Below are positions 35,709-37,575 of a stretch of DNA of 37,575 nucleotides, one piece after another. The translations under genes were made by a program, and so were the position numbers. Below the pieces are notes generated by a model that was given only the letters and a program-made list of their open reading frames with translations, was not told where the DNA came from and did not search any database. Each line of letters begins with the position of its first letter. Position 1 is the first letter of the stretch. This DNA is from Leptospira sp. (GTDB taxonomy: Bacteria; Spirochaetota; Leptospiria; Leptospirales; Leptospiraceae): the NCBI GenBank assembly GCA_009991425.1, contig JAACWH010000050.1, positions 1 to 37,575 of the forward strand, in the 5' to 3' direction.

Positions 35709-37575
35709 AATCTTGCTTCTTTCTTCTCGAAATTACATAATATGATCCAATCGAAATGATAAGTCCTGGATAAAGGAAGATTCCTATAAACCATACCATG
35801 ATCTTTTGATTCTCGGTAAGATTCACAGTTTTGATTTCTTCTTTCTTGAGTGGAATTTCTTGGATCATTTTTTCTTGGAACATCCAACTAATTGAAGAGG
35901 TTGCCAAGTTCCGGTTCATGTTGTAAGAAATAAATTGATCAGTGAGCCAGGATGTTCCTGTGTAAAATACAACTCTACCTTCTTTATCAGCGGACAGATT
36001 GTCCTTAGATTCTTGGTTTTTATTTTCTTCTGTTTCTATATTAGGCTGATTTTGTTTATTCAAATTTTTATTGTCAAGAGTCTGAAAAACTACTGCTAAG
36101 TTAAAAGATTGCTTGGTAGAATTACCGATTTTACCAGAGCTATTGGAATCTTCGAATGTTTCTGATCCGGATTCTAAGAGAAATTTAGATGTAAATGAAA
36201 ATGGATTATTACCATCTGAAAAAGTTTCTAAAGAACCAGCGAACGGAAAGACTATACCAATTTCTTTCTTTGATACAAAGTCAGCTATAGGATGAGATTT
36301 AAAGTCTTTGGCTACTAGAAAACCTGGTTTACTTTCTTGTTGGCTGAGAAAAGTGTTCTTATAACGAACTCCAGCTTTTGATAGGAGCCATGAAAAGTCT
36401 TCTTTGCTTTGAGGTTCAGCTGAAATAAATAATTTCCCATTTCGTTTGATTACATAATCGAGAATTTCTTTCTGTGCAACATCACTAAAAGCAGTACTCG
36501 GACCTATGATGAGAACTAAATCAGCATCTTCGGGAATAGGTTTCGGCCAACCTTCAGAATGTCCCAGTTCTTTAATTTGAAAATTTAAAAATTGAATTGC
36601 ATTGGCAAACTGAGAAACTCTTTCATTCTTGAGATTGCTAAATGCAAGTCCAAATCTTTCACCATTTGCAGTGGTAAAATACGCTTTTCTTTTCGGAGTA
36701 GAGACGTTTAAAATAGCGGATGTGATTTTTCTTTCCAAATCTTCCAAATCAGAAACTTCTTTAATAGTTAATTTCTCTTCGTTGTAAATGGAACTCTCTC
36801 CTGGAAGATTTTCTCTTCTCGAACGTATCAAGATATTTCCATTGGAAACTTGGCCAAAATCTGCGAGTTGATCTAACTCGACATCGGCGTTAATAAATCG
36901 TGATTTGATACGAGGACTGGATGCTTGGTATTGGTCTAAGAATATTTCCAGGTCAGGACGAACTCTTGATAAAGATAAGGAAGAGCCTGGGCCATCAGCT
37001 TCTAGTGGACGAGGATAGAAAGCAACGATCTCTATATCTTTTCCTAACTGGCTGATGATAGTTTTGGACACAGATGAAAGTGAGAATTTACCTTTTGCAC
37101 TTAAATCAAAATTATAATTCCGCATAACGGATATATAATTAACACCGATTAAAAAAGGAAGAAGCATTAAGAATCCAAATAAGCTGTCTAGCAAAAGTCC
37201 TTTCTTCTTGTCAGAGAGTTGTGACTGAGCCTCTAGAGAGATTCTACCTATTTGGACAACAATGGTAAAAATAAGAAAAGCAATACCAGCAATCACTGTG
37301 ATCGTTAGAAGGAATTCCCGAATTTGTGGAAGATAACTTGCCTCAGTTGCCATACCTGGTTTGGAAGGAATATCAAGCCAAGAACGAATTAAATAGGTAA
37401 GTAAGCTTATAAGTCCTATACAGGTTGCGATAATAGAATTAGAATTCTTTCTAAAATTACCCTTAGAGATTTGAAATAAAGGATCGGCAAGAAGAAAGAT
37501 GAGAGATAGCAACAGAAACAAATACCGAAACAGTGGATTTACAAAAAATCCATCAAACAAAAAGTAGGCGAAAAG
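35701..37575 (-). CDS. GldG-like ABC-transport auxiliary protein, 5' end beyond the window
   Basis: The frame stays open to the right edge (codons before the TTG at 37560 read LFAYF), so the start is outside the window. The visible part begins with four hydrophobic segments (to about residue 155), then a periplasmic-type region with SAKGKFSLSSVSKTIISQL, VRPDLEIFLDQYQ and NGNILIRSRRENLPG (GldG/ABC auxiliary domain), and DLVLIIGPSTAFSDVAQKEI with KLFISAEPQ. It closes with a membrane segment near the C-terminus. GldG partners an ABC permease and ATPase; in gliding bacteria it aids motility, elsewhere the substrate is unknown. The leading hydrophobic part could be the end of a fused permease. Confidence 0.75.
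   Translation of the reverse strand, partial: LFAYFLFDGFFVNPLFRYLFLLLSLIFLLADPLFQISKGNFRKNSNSIIATCIGLISLLTYLIRSWLDIPSKPGMATEASYLPQIREFLLTITVIAGIAFLIFTIVVQIGRISLEAQSQLSDKKKGLLLDSLFGFLMLLPFLIGVNYISVMRNYNFDLSAKGKFSLSSVSKTIISQLGKDIEIVAFYPRPLEADGPGSSLSLSRVRPDLEIFLDQYQASSPRIKSRFINADVELDQLADFGQVSNGNILIRSRRENLPGESSIYNEEKLTIKEVSDLEDLERKITSAILNVSTPKRKAYFTTANGERFGLAFSNLKNERVSQFANAIQFLNFQIKELGHSEGWPKPIPEDADLVLIIGPSTAFSDVAQKEILDYVIKRNGKLFISAEPQSKEDFSWLLSKAGVRYKNTFLSQQESKPGFLVAKDFKSHPIADFVSKKEIGIVFPFAGSLETFSDGNNPFSFTSKFLLESGSETFEDSNSSGKIGNSTKQSFNLAVVFQTLDNKNLNKQNQPNIETEENKNQESKDNLSADKEGRVVFYTGTSWLTDQFISYNMNRNLATSSISWMFQEKMIQEIPLKKEEIKTVNLTENQKIMVWFIGIFLYPGLIISIGSYYVISRRKKQDYE

Overview
The window is AT-rich bacterial chromosome and most likely comes from a spirochaete of the family Leptospiraceae, probably Leptospira. 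The evidence is indirect: many short lipoproteins with relaxed lipoboxes, a membrane SpoIIE phosphatase with C-terminal TPRs flanked by STAS genes, a monomeric isocitrate dehydrogenase, a leuA paralogue without a regulatory domain, and a cobalamin-riboswitch/TonB-receptor locus. The genus call is inference; no rRNA or other phylogenetic marker is present. I saw no tRNA, rRNA, CRISPR array, insertion sequence or phage gene.

Layout. 1-1636 is the 3' part of a TPR/coiled-coil gene that is cut by the left edge. 1760-5072 holds a two-gene minus-strand unit (FAD amine-oxidase-like protein and DUF418 membrane protein), divergent from a TetR-type regulator, with a perfect 12-bp inverted repeat between them. 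5073-5857 has two small envelope proteins. 5858-6006 is non-coding and carries two hairpins, one a textbook terminator reading on the plus strand. 6007-13258 is the most unusual part: eight tightly packed minus-strand genes encoding, in transcription order, a STAS protein, a C39-like peptidase, an RLAN/RimK-type ATP-grasp ligase, a GCS2-type ligase, an N-formylglutamate amidohydrolase-like protein, PgsB, PgsC and PgsW. Facing it are a SpoIIE phosphatase (13352-15754) and a second STAS gene (15768-16097), which look like a partner-switching regulatory set.

16150-19062 has a tandem serine-hydrolase lipoprotein divergent from murB. 19091-25020 is a cobalamin-riboswitch-controlled unit (surface lipoprotein, BtuB-like receptor, beta-propeller lipoprotein), with gpmI close behind. 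25148-27272 has a PfkB/adenosine-kinase-like gene convergent with an extended SDR, separated by a strong terminator. 27273-27692 is a long leader ahead of a leuA-type gene; a short reading frame in it ends in a run of rare leucine codons, suggesting leucine attenuation. 29286-31529 is the monomeric isocitrate dehydrogenase gene. 31608-37575 is a minus-strand series of overlapping genes (GldG-like, DUF4340-like, Yip1-like, mpl, pheS), with the first gene cut by the right edge.

The main candidate for an undescribed system is 6007-13258 plus its flanking regulators. Poly-gamma-glutamate polymerase components (PgsB/PgsC/PgsW) are translationally chained to two further amide-bond-forming enzymes, an amidohydrolase and a papain-fold peptidase. 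Polymerase components together with carboxylate-amine ligases and hydrolases suggest synthesis and processing of a gamma-glutamyl or related peptide polymer, under STAS/SpoIIE control. The product is unknown. Peptidoglycan genes (murB, mpl) elsewhere in the window are ordinary housekeeping genes with no visible link to it.
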